Shown here: piece after piece, positions 1 through 10,541 of the stretch
Position numbering within the stretch: position 1 is the first letter of the stretch
Layout of the letters: each line of letters begins with the position of its first letter
Assembly (NCBI GenBank): GCA_015698045.1
Contig: BLAL01000175.1
Coordinates: 310,001-374,000 of the forward strand
Length of the DNA: 64,000 nt
DNA from: Rhizophagus clarus
Taxonomy: Eukaryota > Glomeromycota > Glomeromycetes > Glomerales > Glomeraceae
Direction: 5' to 3'
Notes under the pieces: model-generated
What the model saw: the letters and a program-made list of their open reading frames with translations, nothing else
Database searches by the model: none
Told to the model about the DNA's origin: nothing
Program-made: the position numbers and the translations under genes

Positions 1-936
1 ATCTGGACATTGAATAGGAATTTTTAAACATTGTAAATTAGAAAATTTAACATGTTGCAACTTTTTAAAATCTTCAAAATTCGTTTCTTCATTGAATGAA
101 AGTATAAATTCTTGTAAATTTGTGAATAAACTGACAAATGAAATTAAATTATTATCATTATAACTATAAAGTCGTAATTTTGTTACTGTATGAGAATGTT
201 TTGTTAAAGTAGGTATAATATTTGTCCAACTAACATAATCAAAAGCTGATAAAGTTAAATTTTTTAAATTATTTTGTAAAGAAATTAATTCTTTTAACTC
301 TTCTGAAACATTATTACGAAAATCTATAGTAACTGATTGTAAATTATGACACATTTGAGATAGTTGATGAAAAAAATTAGAAGGAAGATTTGAACTGCAC
401 CGTAATTCTATAAGATCCCTTGCTCCAGGAAAATAAGCGATAGAAAAATTAATTAAATTATTATTATTATTATGTTGATTATAATAATAATCCAACTTTT
501 TCAATGAATAAATTTGATTTACAAACATTTTAATAACTTCATTTGTAACTAAAACCTTATTATTTGATGACTCTTTTTTAAGAACTTTATCAACAATTTC
601 TCTAATCCTACAAATTGAAAGAATTTTGCAAAATGCTGCATAATTAAATAATGGTGGTTTTGAAGTAAGTGCTGGAATGAAAATTTCATTTTTGTATAAG
701 ACATCTTTTGATTCATTAGGAAGGCACGCAATTAATGTATAAAGAATTGATGTTGTCACCCACAATGGACGTGTTTTACAATATCTTTTAAAATTCAAAA
801 TATTCCTCCACAAAATCCTAACAGAAATATCACACCAAATATGATTAACTAACAAACATGAATGTAAAGTGAGTCTTTCTTCTTCCAAATATTCAATAAT
901 TTCATTCAAACAGTCAGCTGGAAGTTGACATGCCAT
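1..936 (-). CDS. F-box/LRR-like protein, 3' end cut off by the window edge
   Basis: An uninterrupted frame of 312 codons reads leftward from an ATG at 936 and leaves the window without a stop, so the C-terminus is missing. The protein starts MACQLPADCLNEIIEYL. An F-box-like segment occupies about residues 4-45, with the family hallmarks 'CLLVNHIWCDISVRILWRN' (a Leu/Val-Asn-x-x-Trp core followed by an x-x-LW pattern). Downstream come weak leucine-rich segments typed like LKNLTLSAF and NLQEFILSF, as in fungal F-box/LRR proteins. Such proteins usually act as substrate adaptors of SCF ubiquitin ligases; that role is inferred from the family. The gene at 36183-37634 is a paralogue with the same N-terminal layout. 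No intron is needed in the visible part. Confidence 0.8.
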   Translation of the reverse strand, partial: MACQLPADCLNEIIEYLEEERLTLHSCLLVNHIWCDISVRILWRNILNFKRYCKTRPLWVTTSILYTLIACLPNESKDVLYKNEIFIPALTSKPPLFNYAAFCKILSICRIREIVDKVLKKESSNNKVLVTNEVIKMFVNQIYSLKKLDYYYNQHNNNNNLINFSIAYFPGARDLIELRCSSNLPSNFFHQLSQMCHNLQSVTIDFRNNVSEELKELISLQNNLKNLTLSAFDYVSWTNIIPTLTKHSHTVTKLRLYSYNDNNLISFVSLFTNLQEFILSFNEETNFEDFKKLQHVKFSNLQCLKIPIQCPD

Positions 937-2400
937 TTTATTTCTTTATTATTCAAAAAAAAAGAAAAAAAAATATTTTTTTTTTTTTCTGATTTTTAAA
1001 CTTTAAAAAAACGTGAGAATATATTAATATATTGTTCGTACATATATTGTTTCATACATCGTGTAACGTAATTTATGGTCAACTTATTTTCGTAAAGAAT
1101 TTCTTTATGGGGGAGGATCATTTGTGCATCGTTTCACCAGGATGCTTTTTGTATGACATCATCATCAAACATTATTTGTAACTTTTTAATTGGCGCTCAC
1201 TGTTAGTACGTTCGGTACATAAAATACAATAAAATATATTTACTATGTAAAAAAAAAATTATATTATATTGATCATCCAAAGGCCAATTCAAATTTGGAT
1301 TTAACCAATGTTATAATGTTATAATTTATTGTTTTTCTTTAACGTTAACAAGTTTTTGAGATGCAGATCCCTAAAGATTTTTGATACAAAATTTTCGACT
1401 CTAATTAAATTCTTTATAGTTTTATTTCCAACAGTTAACGTTAAGTCGTAAAATGATCTATAGATCTGTATTACGAAAAAACCTTAGACAGTTAATAAAT
1501 CTATTCCCTTTTATCTTCTTTAATTTTCATGTGTTCTTTCCTACATATTCTTTTCCTTTCCTTTTATAAATTCTTTCTTCTTTTCCTTTTATGTAATTTT
1601 TCTCTTCCGTCCCCATTCACACATTTTTTCTTTTATTCTTTTCTTCTCATTCCTTTAAATAATAGACATGATAATATCAAATATTGAGAATTTTATAGTC
1701 AGTACAAGACAGTTACGAAAATAAATGACAAAGGGACTGTAGGACATGTCTCACATAAAATACTTGGAAATTTTAGTATACAGATCTATAATGCAACAGA
1801 AATTAAAAAAAAATGAAGGATTACAAAAGATTCTGGTAACTTGTAACATGATGACCACTGAGAAGATGCGAATTTCGGATTATATAATATACTTCATTAT
1901 TTTTTTATAAAAGAAAAAGAAATTATAATATTTGGCTAATATAAATAAAAAGGCATTTAACTCTTTATGCAACATGATATTCTTAGCTAAATAAAACGAA
2001 GTTCTCCCTCTTGTACAATAAGAGAGATACCATTCTTGCAAATGTAAGTAGTTGTCTAATGAGAAAGGATATAAAGGAAGTTGGAGAGTCCCAAGTTAAC
2101 TGACATAAAATAAAATGATAAGAAAATAATTTATTTGAAAATATGAAAGAGCCAATTGGAAAATGATTTCTATAATACTTTTCTAATGTGCAGAACACCA
2201 AGAAGATTAAGAGAAAAAGCAAAAAAAAACAAAGAAAAAAAGAAAATATAGAAATACATGAATTGGCAAGAAGTATGCTTCTAGCAATTAGAGAAATATA
2301 TTTTTCTTAGTAGTAAGCAACAATTTACAAATAAATATTGAACCCGAAGAGTAAAAACTTCTCTTTATTTCAATTTAATAAACATTTCTAGTTGTTTGTT
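937..2400. other. gene-free AT-rich stretch with a pyrimidine-rich tract
   Basis: No supportable gene is seen on either strand. It contains the 5' flank of the F-box gene, and a strongly pyrimidine-rich stretch on the plus strand at about 1500-1660. Short frames here (for example at 1983-2222, minus) have no recognisable domain and low-complexity composition. Confidence 0.5.
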
Positions 2401-2404
2401 TTTA

Positions 2405-2885
2405 AATACTTTTAAATTGGTAAGTAAAAAAAAAGATAAAAAAAAATTTTTATTTAATAATATTATTAATTCTGAATGTTAATTTGTCTCTTTTTTAGTC
2501 CATTTTCCTAAGTCTATCTAAATATATGAAGCTGAGAAGTAAAAAAAAATATATTATTTACTTTAACAAATGTTATAATTGATCGTTTATTCTTATTTTA
2601 GGTCATTTTTCAGATCTTTCTGTACGTAAGTAAAATAATTATTTTTATTTTATTTTAATGAATATTACTAACTATTTTTTTTTTTACTATTTTTGAATCT
2701 TTTTGAATATGGATACTGGGAAGTAAAAAACTGTTCAGTTTTTTCTTTTTTTAGGCAGTTTAGAGAATCTTTTTTAGACGTGAAAATTTGGCATGCACTA
2801 AATTATTTCAACTTTACTTTCATGACATTAATTACTAACTGTTCATTTTTTTAGGCAATTTTTTTTCAAAGCGTGGTATAAGTGA
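2405..2885 (+). repeat. degenerate tandem repeat with exon/intron-like units
   Basis: About four diverged units of roughly 110-150 bp. Each contains a short block ending in a purine-rich 'GAAGTAAAAAA' or GTAAGT-like motif, then an AT-rich stretch with CTAAC, then a T-run ending in TTTTTTTAG. Two more units of the same type lie at about 3445-3620 inside the foldback element (blocks similar to TTTTTCAATTTCTCTAGAT and TTTTTTCAAGTTTCACTAGAT). No continuous coding frame links the blocks, so this is annotated as a repeat, not as a gene. Confidence 0.4.
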
Positions 2886-3239
2886 AATTGTGACAGTCGA
2901 GTATAGGTACTAACAAATTTAAAAGAAACTGCTTCAGTCAAAGTTATGCCTGCTTTAACTACTTTTAGTAATTATTTTTACTATTATGATTTATTGTTGC
3001 ACCATAGTGAGTGATTATGGCAAGCCGCCATGGTCAAAAGTGCGTGGTATTATATAGCGTATACATGTTATATTATATAGCGTGTATGCATTGTTTTTTA
3101 CGGCGGGTTACTCCTGAAATAAACAGATTAACCAATAAGAACACGAGAACCCGCCATAAAAAGTAGCATATATACGTTATATTTATAGCATTGTATGCGT
3201 TATATGTTATGGCTGGCACCCGCTATAAGAAGCAGCAGT

Positions 3240-3415
3240 TACAAGTTGTATAACATGGCGGGTACCAGTTATATAAAACAGCGGGTACCATTGTTTGAAA
3301 TGGCGGGTACCAGTTATATGAAACATCAGGTACCCATTGTTCGAAATGGCGGGTACCAGTTATATGAAATGTCAGGTACCCGTTGTGTTAAATGATGAGT
3401 ACCTGTTACAAGGGT
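3240..3415 (+). repeat. 23-bp tandem repeat array, left
   Basis: About seven units of 22-24 bp, each with a GGTACC core, in the form GGTACCAGTTATATGAAAC followed by AGCG or a close variant. The units create spurious small reading frames in this stretch; those are not genes. Confidence 0.75.
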
Positions 3416-3794
3416 GGCGATCTTCAGATCCCAATTTTTTGCGCAACTTTAGGTTCTTTTTCAATTTCTCTAGATATGAGAACTTGACAAAACGGTATGT
3501 AAAAAAAATTGTTCACATTTTTTTATTCTAATGAACTTTACTAACTGTTCATGTTATTTTTTTTTTAAGGTTATTTTTTTCAAGTTTCACTAGATGCAGG
3601 AAACCAGGAAGTAAAAAAGGAACTTTTCCGGTTGTAAAAAAGGCTTGCTCACCACTCATCGGAATATATGTATCCAGGCTCATCAGAAATAATAAGGAAA
3701 AACTGAAGCAAATTTCCTTTCAAATAACAAGAAAGTCTTTCAATATTGACTAAAGAAAAAAGTTTTGCCATATTCACTAGTTGGTTGAAATGGA

Positions 3795-3945
3795 AACCGA
3801 TATGTAAAATAGCGGATACCCAATAAGCGAAACGGCGGGTACCTGATATGTGAAACAGCGGGTACCCGATATGTGAAATGGCAGGTACCCAATATGTGAA
3901 ATGACGGGTACCCAATATGCGAAATGGCGGGTACTCGTTGTAAAG
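3795..3945 (+). repeat. 23-bp tandem repeat array, right
   Basis: Six units with an exact 23-bp period, of the form GGTACCCAATATGTGAAATG plus GCG. It is related to the array at 3240-3415 by the same GGTACC core and GAAAYRGCG flank. The 88-residue minus-strand frame across it is a by-product of the repeat. Confidence 0.75.
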
Positions 3946-4449
3946 AAGGATCCCTTAATGACTTGAAATTAGGCCCAAAAACAAATTAAATAACCTTTAT
4001 AATATAAAGCGTGTACACGCTATATTCTATAGCGCATATACGTTGTTTTTACAGTGGGTTACCCCTTAAATTGACAGGTTACAGGGGTAACCTGCCGTAA
4101 AAAACAGCGTATATGTGCTATGTAATACAACGTGTACACGCTGTATACTACTACGCACTTTTGACCAGCACGGCTTGCCATAGAGTGATCAACTGATCAA
4201 CATAGCTGTATTTTGCATAAATATTATGCGCCTAAACAAACAGTGTTTAATAAAGAAAATATTATCATTTAAGAAATTTGATGCAATTATATAGTAATGG
4301 CTGACAGTAATAATAAAGGTAAAAAGCATAAGACATCATTATTTAATAGAAAGTTAGTATTATTCAAAATTCTAAACCAAATTTGCCAATATAATAAAAT
4401 TAGTTTCAAGTAATGTTGAGAAATCTAAAGGTAAAATATATTAAACTTA

Positions 4450-5155
4450 ATTATTAACCAAAATTTTTGTAAATAATTTAATTATTATTATACTTTATAC
4501 ACTATAATATTCACATGTAATTTAAATAATTTAGCTCGTAAGTTAATATTTATAATTTAATTAATAATGGTTTTGTTGTTATTAACATATTATATAACTT
4601 TAATAATTGATAAATAATTGATAATATTATATAGTTGGTAAGTTATCAGTTTTTTTTTTCTTTATTTATATACTATTCAGATAACTAAATTCTTGATTTA
4701 AATAACTATTTAATAATTAACTATATCATAGATGGTAAATTACAATATTTAATTATATGTATAATATTCATGTGTAATTTAAACTAATTATACTCTTTAC
4801 TTAAATGCATGATTAGATTGTGAGTGTTATTTAATTTACAGTATGTACTTTTATAATGATATTTACATCTAATTAACTAATCAATAATACTCATTACAGG
4901 GTGTAAGTTATATGTTATTTATATTTTTGTCATTTATTGATTTAACTAAGTTTTTTATTTAAAAAATTATTTGGTAATATATTTTAGATGGTAAGTCGTA
5001 TTTTATTATTACATATTTATATAATATTTACATATAATTTAATAATATAGGGAATAAGTTGTTTATTTCATTTTATTATTTACATATTTAAATAATATTT
5101 ACATATAATTTAAACTAATTAATTTCTTTATTTAAAATATAGGGTGTAAGTTATT

Positions 5156-5160
<5 letters not shown>
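4450..5160 (+). repeat. intron-like tandem repeat array, left part
   Basis: About seven diverged units of 70-110 bp. Each begins with a splice-donor-like GTAAGT/GTAAAT, continues with very AT-rich DNA (TTACATATAATTTAA, often CTAAYTAAT) and ends with an acceptor-like TAG or CAG only 2-5 nt before the next GTAAGT. Examples of unit starts are near 4535, 4635, 4730, 4903, 4990, 5050 and 5143. The array resumes at 20335 on the far side of two LINE insertions, so it was once continuous. Confidence 0.7.
5142..5160 (+). repeat. LINE target sequence, left copy
   Basis: The 19-nt sequence GGGTGTAAGTTATTTATTT lies directly before the poly(T) that marks the 3' end of the left LINE. The same 19 nt recur at 12736-12754 and 20345-20363, once at each LINE boundary, as expected for a target-site duplication or a reused target in the array. 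Confidence 0.7.
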
Positions 5161-5189
<29 letters not shown>

Positions 5190-5385
5190 GGTGTTAAAAT
5201 CAAGGATAAACTAAGAACTAAGTTATCATGATAGGAAATACAGGGCGTAACCACAGTATACTAGCATTATGATCCATCGTAAGAGTCACATATTCCTAGC
5301 CCCCGCCCAGGCGCGCGCGCCATTCTCCAACAACTCCTACAAAATCCAACACAACTTCCTATATATAAAAAGAAACAAAAAGAAA

Positions 5386-8300
5386 CTAATTTGGCAGAAG
5401 GTCCGTACCATAATAACTTAGAACATTAGATCCTAATTTAACGCGACTTTCTAAAGCTTCTAAACAAAATTGGTTACTATTATCTATTTTTCTATGTATA
5501 TCTATATAACTATTATTTACTATTCTATTATTTTTATCTTGAGAACTGATCCCATTAATTCTTTCCTTCTCGTGTTGCATCATACACCGATAAGTCCATA
5601 TCTTCTCGGATTCAGCTAATAAAAATGATCTAAATTCAAAGATTACTTTCCTAAAATTGTTTTGGTTCTGTAAGTGCGTATTAATGTTATTGAATGATGC
5701 AGGAATAATTCCTTTAATAAGATCGAGTAATGTTAAGGCGTCATTATCGTAAATGCACTTCCAGATATCATCTGAGATAATATTATCCAAATTGGTGTAA
5801 ACAGTATCTTTGTTCGCTCGATATTTATTGATTAATAATAATAAATATTCCTTGCATTTTGCTATTAAAATCGTGATCGAATCTTCTTGTTCATCGCACA
5901 ACCACACATGATCAAAAGTTTCGTCATCAGTTTCACATAACGCACACTTCCAGTCTTTAAAAATAACGTTATTAATAGTTTTCATTTTTTCCACAGTCGG
6001 GAGTTCTTCAATGATATATCGAATTTTCTTGTGTTTCATGACAGATTGTTTATATGATGTAACATAAGTGCGGTCACATCCTTGTATTAACATAAACGTT
6101 AATTACCAGTCAACTGGAAGATGGCGATATTTACCATTTCTATTAAGATTAATAAAAGATTCGGTATTAGTAATGTAATTAATCTTACGAATGAATCTTC
6201 GCAGATTTTCTTCGATTAGAATAGCTTTCCAAGAAATATTATATTTGATCAAAGAAAGATTGTTGTGGGTAAAACTAAGTTGATCTATCGAATCATCAAT
6301 GCGGATTTAATCGTCTACTTGTTCATTGTAATAATCACCGGAATGGCCTTTAACTTTAACAAAGTTTACCGAAATGTTGTTGTTGTTAACTATATTGTAC
6401 AATAATAGCCACAAGAAATTATTTGAATTCCAGGTAAAGTATAGTCTGGGAAGAAAATTAACGATGGTAGTAATATGACTATGAAAGCCATCGATAGTCG
6501 CTTGTGAATCAGTATGAATAGTAATATGACTATTTCTTGGTAGAACGAGTAATGTAGTAACAACAGCCATGATTTCAGCACGAGTAGAGGAAGGCCAATG
6601 GCTAATACTAGATTTAAAACGAATTTCGTTAGAAGCATCATCAACGAGGATAAAACCATATGTCATGGTAATATCATTAGATCCTAGGTGTTGAAGGGAG
6701 CCATCAGTATAAGCCGTATAATTGACTTGTTTTGAATCACGTAATTGAGAACAAATTTCTAACAGTCTTGAACGAGTAGAATTATCATTAAAATATATTT
6801 GAATCAAATCACTTGGTGTATAAGTGCCTTTGAGGTCATGTAATCGCCGTAGGTATTGGAGAATATTTTCCATTGAGTCATTAGCGTAAGAACGAGAATC
6901 AACGTTGTGTTTTGAAGAACGATTCCAGACAGTGACAGAATTTGGAATCGGAATTATATCATCAGTGGCGAAGCGGTCGGAACATCGAGTATATCGTGAA
7001 TCTCGTGTGATGGAAATATCTCTGTCGCAACCAGGACAGAAATCAAATTCAGTGAGAGAGTTAGATGGTGTCGTAAGGTCTGGAATTAAGTGATTAGTCG
7101 TAGCTAATGACTGGTTGGAAGGAAGAAGTCGTTTAAAGGCATGAAATGATACTTGATCATGATCATCAATAGCGGCGAATACCAGTTTGAGCGTATTATT
7201 GTTAGTTCCTCGCTCAAAATTAAAGGAGATAGAAATATTATCGTCACGACTCGGAATCTGAGGAGGAGATTCAGAAATAGAAAGTTCGTGTTCTTGTAAT
7301 AAGAAAATCAAATTCACCAAGTGACTTTTCTTGACGCGTTTCATTAACTGTTTCTGAGTCTTGAAACGGCGATATTGTGTAAAGTCGTCAGTTGTTAAAC
7401 CAAAGAGAGGAGAGCGTGGTAGCGATAAGGCGTGTTGAATGTTATTTAATCGTAGATTCGTGATAGTCCCTAAAAGACCAGGGTTGTTAATTTGAATCAT
7501 AAAGCTTGTAATCTTTTCTTCTAATTGTCGTTGATACAAATCAATTAGACCATAAAAGAAGGAATTTGTAATAATAATGTTAGGAGCAGTAGCAGCAAAT
7601 CCTAATTTGTTTTTGATGGTTTTCATATATAACGCCTTGAATGAATTACACTCGTCTTTGGTTAAGACTTGGACTTGAGAGCGGTATTCTATTCATGGTA
7701 TAATAAGACTATTAAAGATATAACGAATAATTTTATCAGTAACATCTTTCTTTTTGATCATAGAAGTGAAATTAATAATTTCATCACGAATTAATCGTAA
7801 ATTATATTTAGGACAACGAGCAACGTTGAAATACACTCCAAGGATGCGGATATTTTCTTTTGGTGATTTAGGGACTATCGAAATAATTTTGTCACCAAAG
7901 GATAAGTTGATGGGTGAAGCGTCGTATGCAGAATCATTTCGAAGAAGGAGTTCAACTTTATCGTAGTTGATTTTAATGCTGGCTAATTCAAAGAACGAAT
8001 CAGCAGTGGTAAGCAAAACTTCCAGGTTTTCTTTACTGTCTGTAATGATAGTGGTATCGTCCATGTAGGCCTTACTGGGAACGTGGATAGAGGTAGAGCC
8101 GTCTGATATTTTGTAGCCTTTTTGCAATTGTTCGAGCTTGGTAAGTAGTGGATCAAAGTATATACACCATAAAAGTGGCGAGATTACTTCTCCTTGATCG
8201 ATGCCTGTAAGGACATCGTAGGGGGTAGTGTTCCCATAGGCCGTGAAGACAGAATTTTTCCGATTTGTAAAGAGACCTAAAACAAATCGGATAAAAGAGG

Positions 8301-10533
8301 TAGGAAGTTTAAGACGTGACATAGCCGTTTCTAAAAGGTGGACGTTCACCCGATCATAGGCCTTAGACATATCTAAAGCCAAAATCCAAAGTTCTTTACG
8401 ATTTTCATCTGCATCCTGGATGATTTCGTTAATAATTCGAATGGGATCAAAAACGGAAGAACCAGGTAAACCTGCATATTGTAAAGGATTTAAAACGGAA
8501 AACTTATAAAATATATTCATAAGACGCATTGTTAAAATTGAAACTGTAAGTTTCCTTGCAGTCTCGAGAAGGGTAATTGGACGGGTATTATTAAGGTTAC
8601 AACACCATGGTTTCGGTTTGGGGATGGGGTATAGATTTGCAAAATTCCAATCGACAGGAAATTGTTGATGTATAAATATATCATTAATCAAATCCAAAAG
8701 AGCAATTTTTAAAGAAACAGGTAAGTGTTTGATAAATTCATTATGAATGCGACTGGGACCAGCCGCTTTGCCTAATGGTAACTTGTGTATATGAGCCTCC
8801 AATTCTTCTAGTGATGAGGGGGCCATCAATTCGTCATATATCGACGCATCAATATCATGTTTTGGTTCAAATATATCAGACCATTCATGGGGGATGGTTT
8901 TAGGTTCGTTGACTGATTGAGCAGCATGTTGGAAATGATCATTCACCTTCCTTTTAATATCTTTAGGATTAGTGAGTAACACGTCGACGTTAGTGGTTGG
9001 ATCAGTGTCGATAACTTTGTCGAGTACAATTGATCTAACTTCATGTTCCATAACGGATTTAATGACTTTGCCTTGGTTACCGTCGAGGTTGGATTCTCTA
9101 ATGATGGTGGCTTCTTTGATTTTTTGTAATTGTGATTCCCTAAGATCATTGTTGTATTCGATGGTGAGAATATCTTTCAGTTCCATAAGTTTGATAATGT
9201 TGAAAGTAGAGTCAGAAGCAAAAGGAACGGTGAGTGTAGTATCATATGATATAGCGATTTCGACCGATTCTTTATAGAGGTCCAAAAATTCATATGAGGG
9301 ACGCTTAAGGGCTTTACGGCACGCTTTGATGCATTTAAGTATGGTGCGTAATTTTTCATAGAGTGGCGAGAAATGTATGCGATGAGATCCTCTAAAGGAG
9401 CAGGTTCGCTGAGGAATTAAGTATTCATTCTCAGCATTTTTGTATCGCGAAGCGTCTTGAATGGCTAGTTTGATGGAAATCCATTTGCTGTTGATCTCGG
9501 TAGGTTTCAATTTATCGTTGTAGTGTGTGAATCTAAGTTCAACGTATTTTTGATATTCATCCCATTGTTCTGTAGACATGTCTTTAAAATTAAAGACAGT
9601 TTTGTGATTAGTGGGAGAACGATGTTGTGATAGATTGGGCATCAATAAAGATGCGGAGACCAATTTGTGATCTGTAGTAAAGGAATCAACAACAGAGATA
9701 CAGTGGCTAAGAATATTATTGAAGACGCCAGGAGAAATCCAGATATAGTCGATACGTGAGGAACCGGCGGCAGCATCGAATGTAGTAATTTTGGACGTAT
9801 CTGATTCAAGAAGAGCAGTAACGTCGACGAAGTGAAATTCGTTATCCAATTTATCAAAAATGGCTTCCTGAGGGGAAGGAGATTTGCCTTGAAGTAGTTT
9901 TTGTTGATATTTTTCGTAACTCAAATTAAAGTCACCTAAAACAATTGAGTGGATATCCTGATCATCATTGAATCGAAGGTTAGTTGTAAGTTTAGCTTGT
10001 AAATCAGCTATAAGTTGACCATCAGTAGAGGTAACTTTGGATTTGATGTAGACATTAAATATTTTCATAGAAAAGTGTCTGAAGGATAAGGTGATGGATA
10101 AATATCGGCCTTTATAGCCTTCAGAATTAGAAACATGTCGAGCAAACTGTCGATCGATAATGAAGCCTACACCGCACCCCCGTAGCGATGAAGGATCGTT
10201 GTCAAAAATAACACGAAACCGGTGTGAAAATTTTTTGAACATAAAGAGAGCGTTTTGTTTTCAAACTGAAATTTCTTGAAGTGCTAAAATATGAATATTT
10301 TTTGAGATCATAAGATCTACAATAGGTTCAACTTTACTAATCGTAAGGGAATGAACATTAAGGGTAGCAATATTTAAAGTAGAAGCGGTAGAAGAATTTT
10401 TACCACGTTTAATTTTAGTGTAGTTAAGACAATTACCGTAAGAACGGTTATTAACAATTTTAGTAGGGGTGGGGGATAAAGAAGAAATTAACGAACTATT
10501 ATTTGAAAGAGAAGGGATCGGTTGTACAATCAT
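5386..10533 (-). pseudogene. LINE ORF2 copy A, full length with four nonsense codons
   Basis: The frame spans 1716 codons including the stop, exactly the length of the intact copy B, so there is no net indel or frameshift. Four in-frame stops interrupt it. They are TGA at 10258-10260 (CGA in B, codon 92), TGA at 7690-7692 (CGA in B, codon 948), TAA at 6307-6309 (TAT in B, codon 1409) and TAA at 6103-6105 (CAA in B, codon 1477). Three of the four are C-to-T changes on the coding strand. The endonuclease, reverse transcriptase (AYMDD) and RNase H (TDGS, HTDSQ) motifs are still readable. The first stop removes nearly the whole protein, so this copy should not supply its own enzyme. Confidence 0.9.
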
Positions 10534-10541
10534 TAAAAAAT

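Larger units (their letters stand above)
3003..4197. mobile_element. foldback-type element with long imperfect inverted arms
   Basis: The left arm contains TATGGCAAGCCGCCATGGTC followed by AAAAGTGCGTGGTA. The complement of the right end contains TATGGCAAGCCGTGCTGGTC followed by AAAAGTGCGTAGTA. Similarity between the arms continues inward through 'ATATAGCGTGTA' and 'GTTTTTTACGGCGGGTTA'-like segments for roughly 150 bp. The interior holds two arrays of 23-bp units (see separate entries) and no transposase frame. Outer boundaries are approximate, and no convincing target-site duplication was found, so the superfamily is not assigned. Confidence 0.6.

Noticed and set aside
3195..3915. Small repetitive frames (MAGTSYMK…-type) as a repeat peptide gene
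   Set aside because: They follow the 23-bp GGTACC array, whose period is not a multiple of 3. They occur on both strands and have no conserved frame.
3195..3945. 23-bp arrays as a CRISPR-like array
   Set aside because: The units are directly adjacent without unique spacers, and the genome is eukaryotic.
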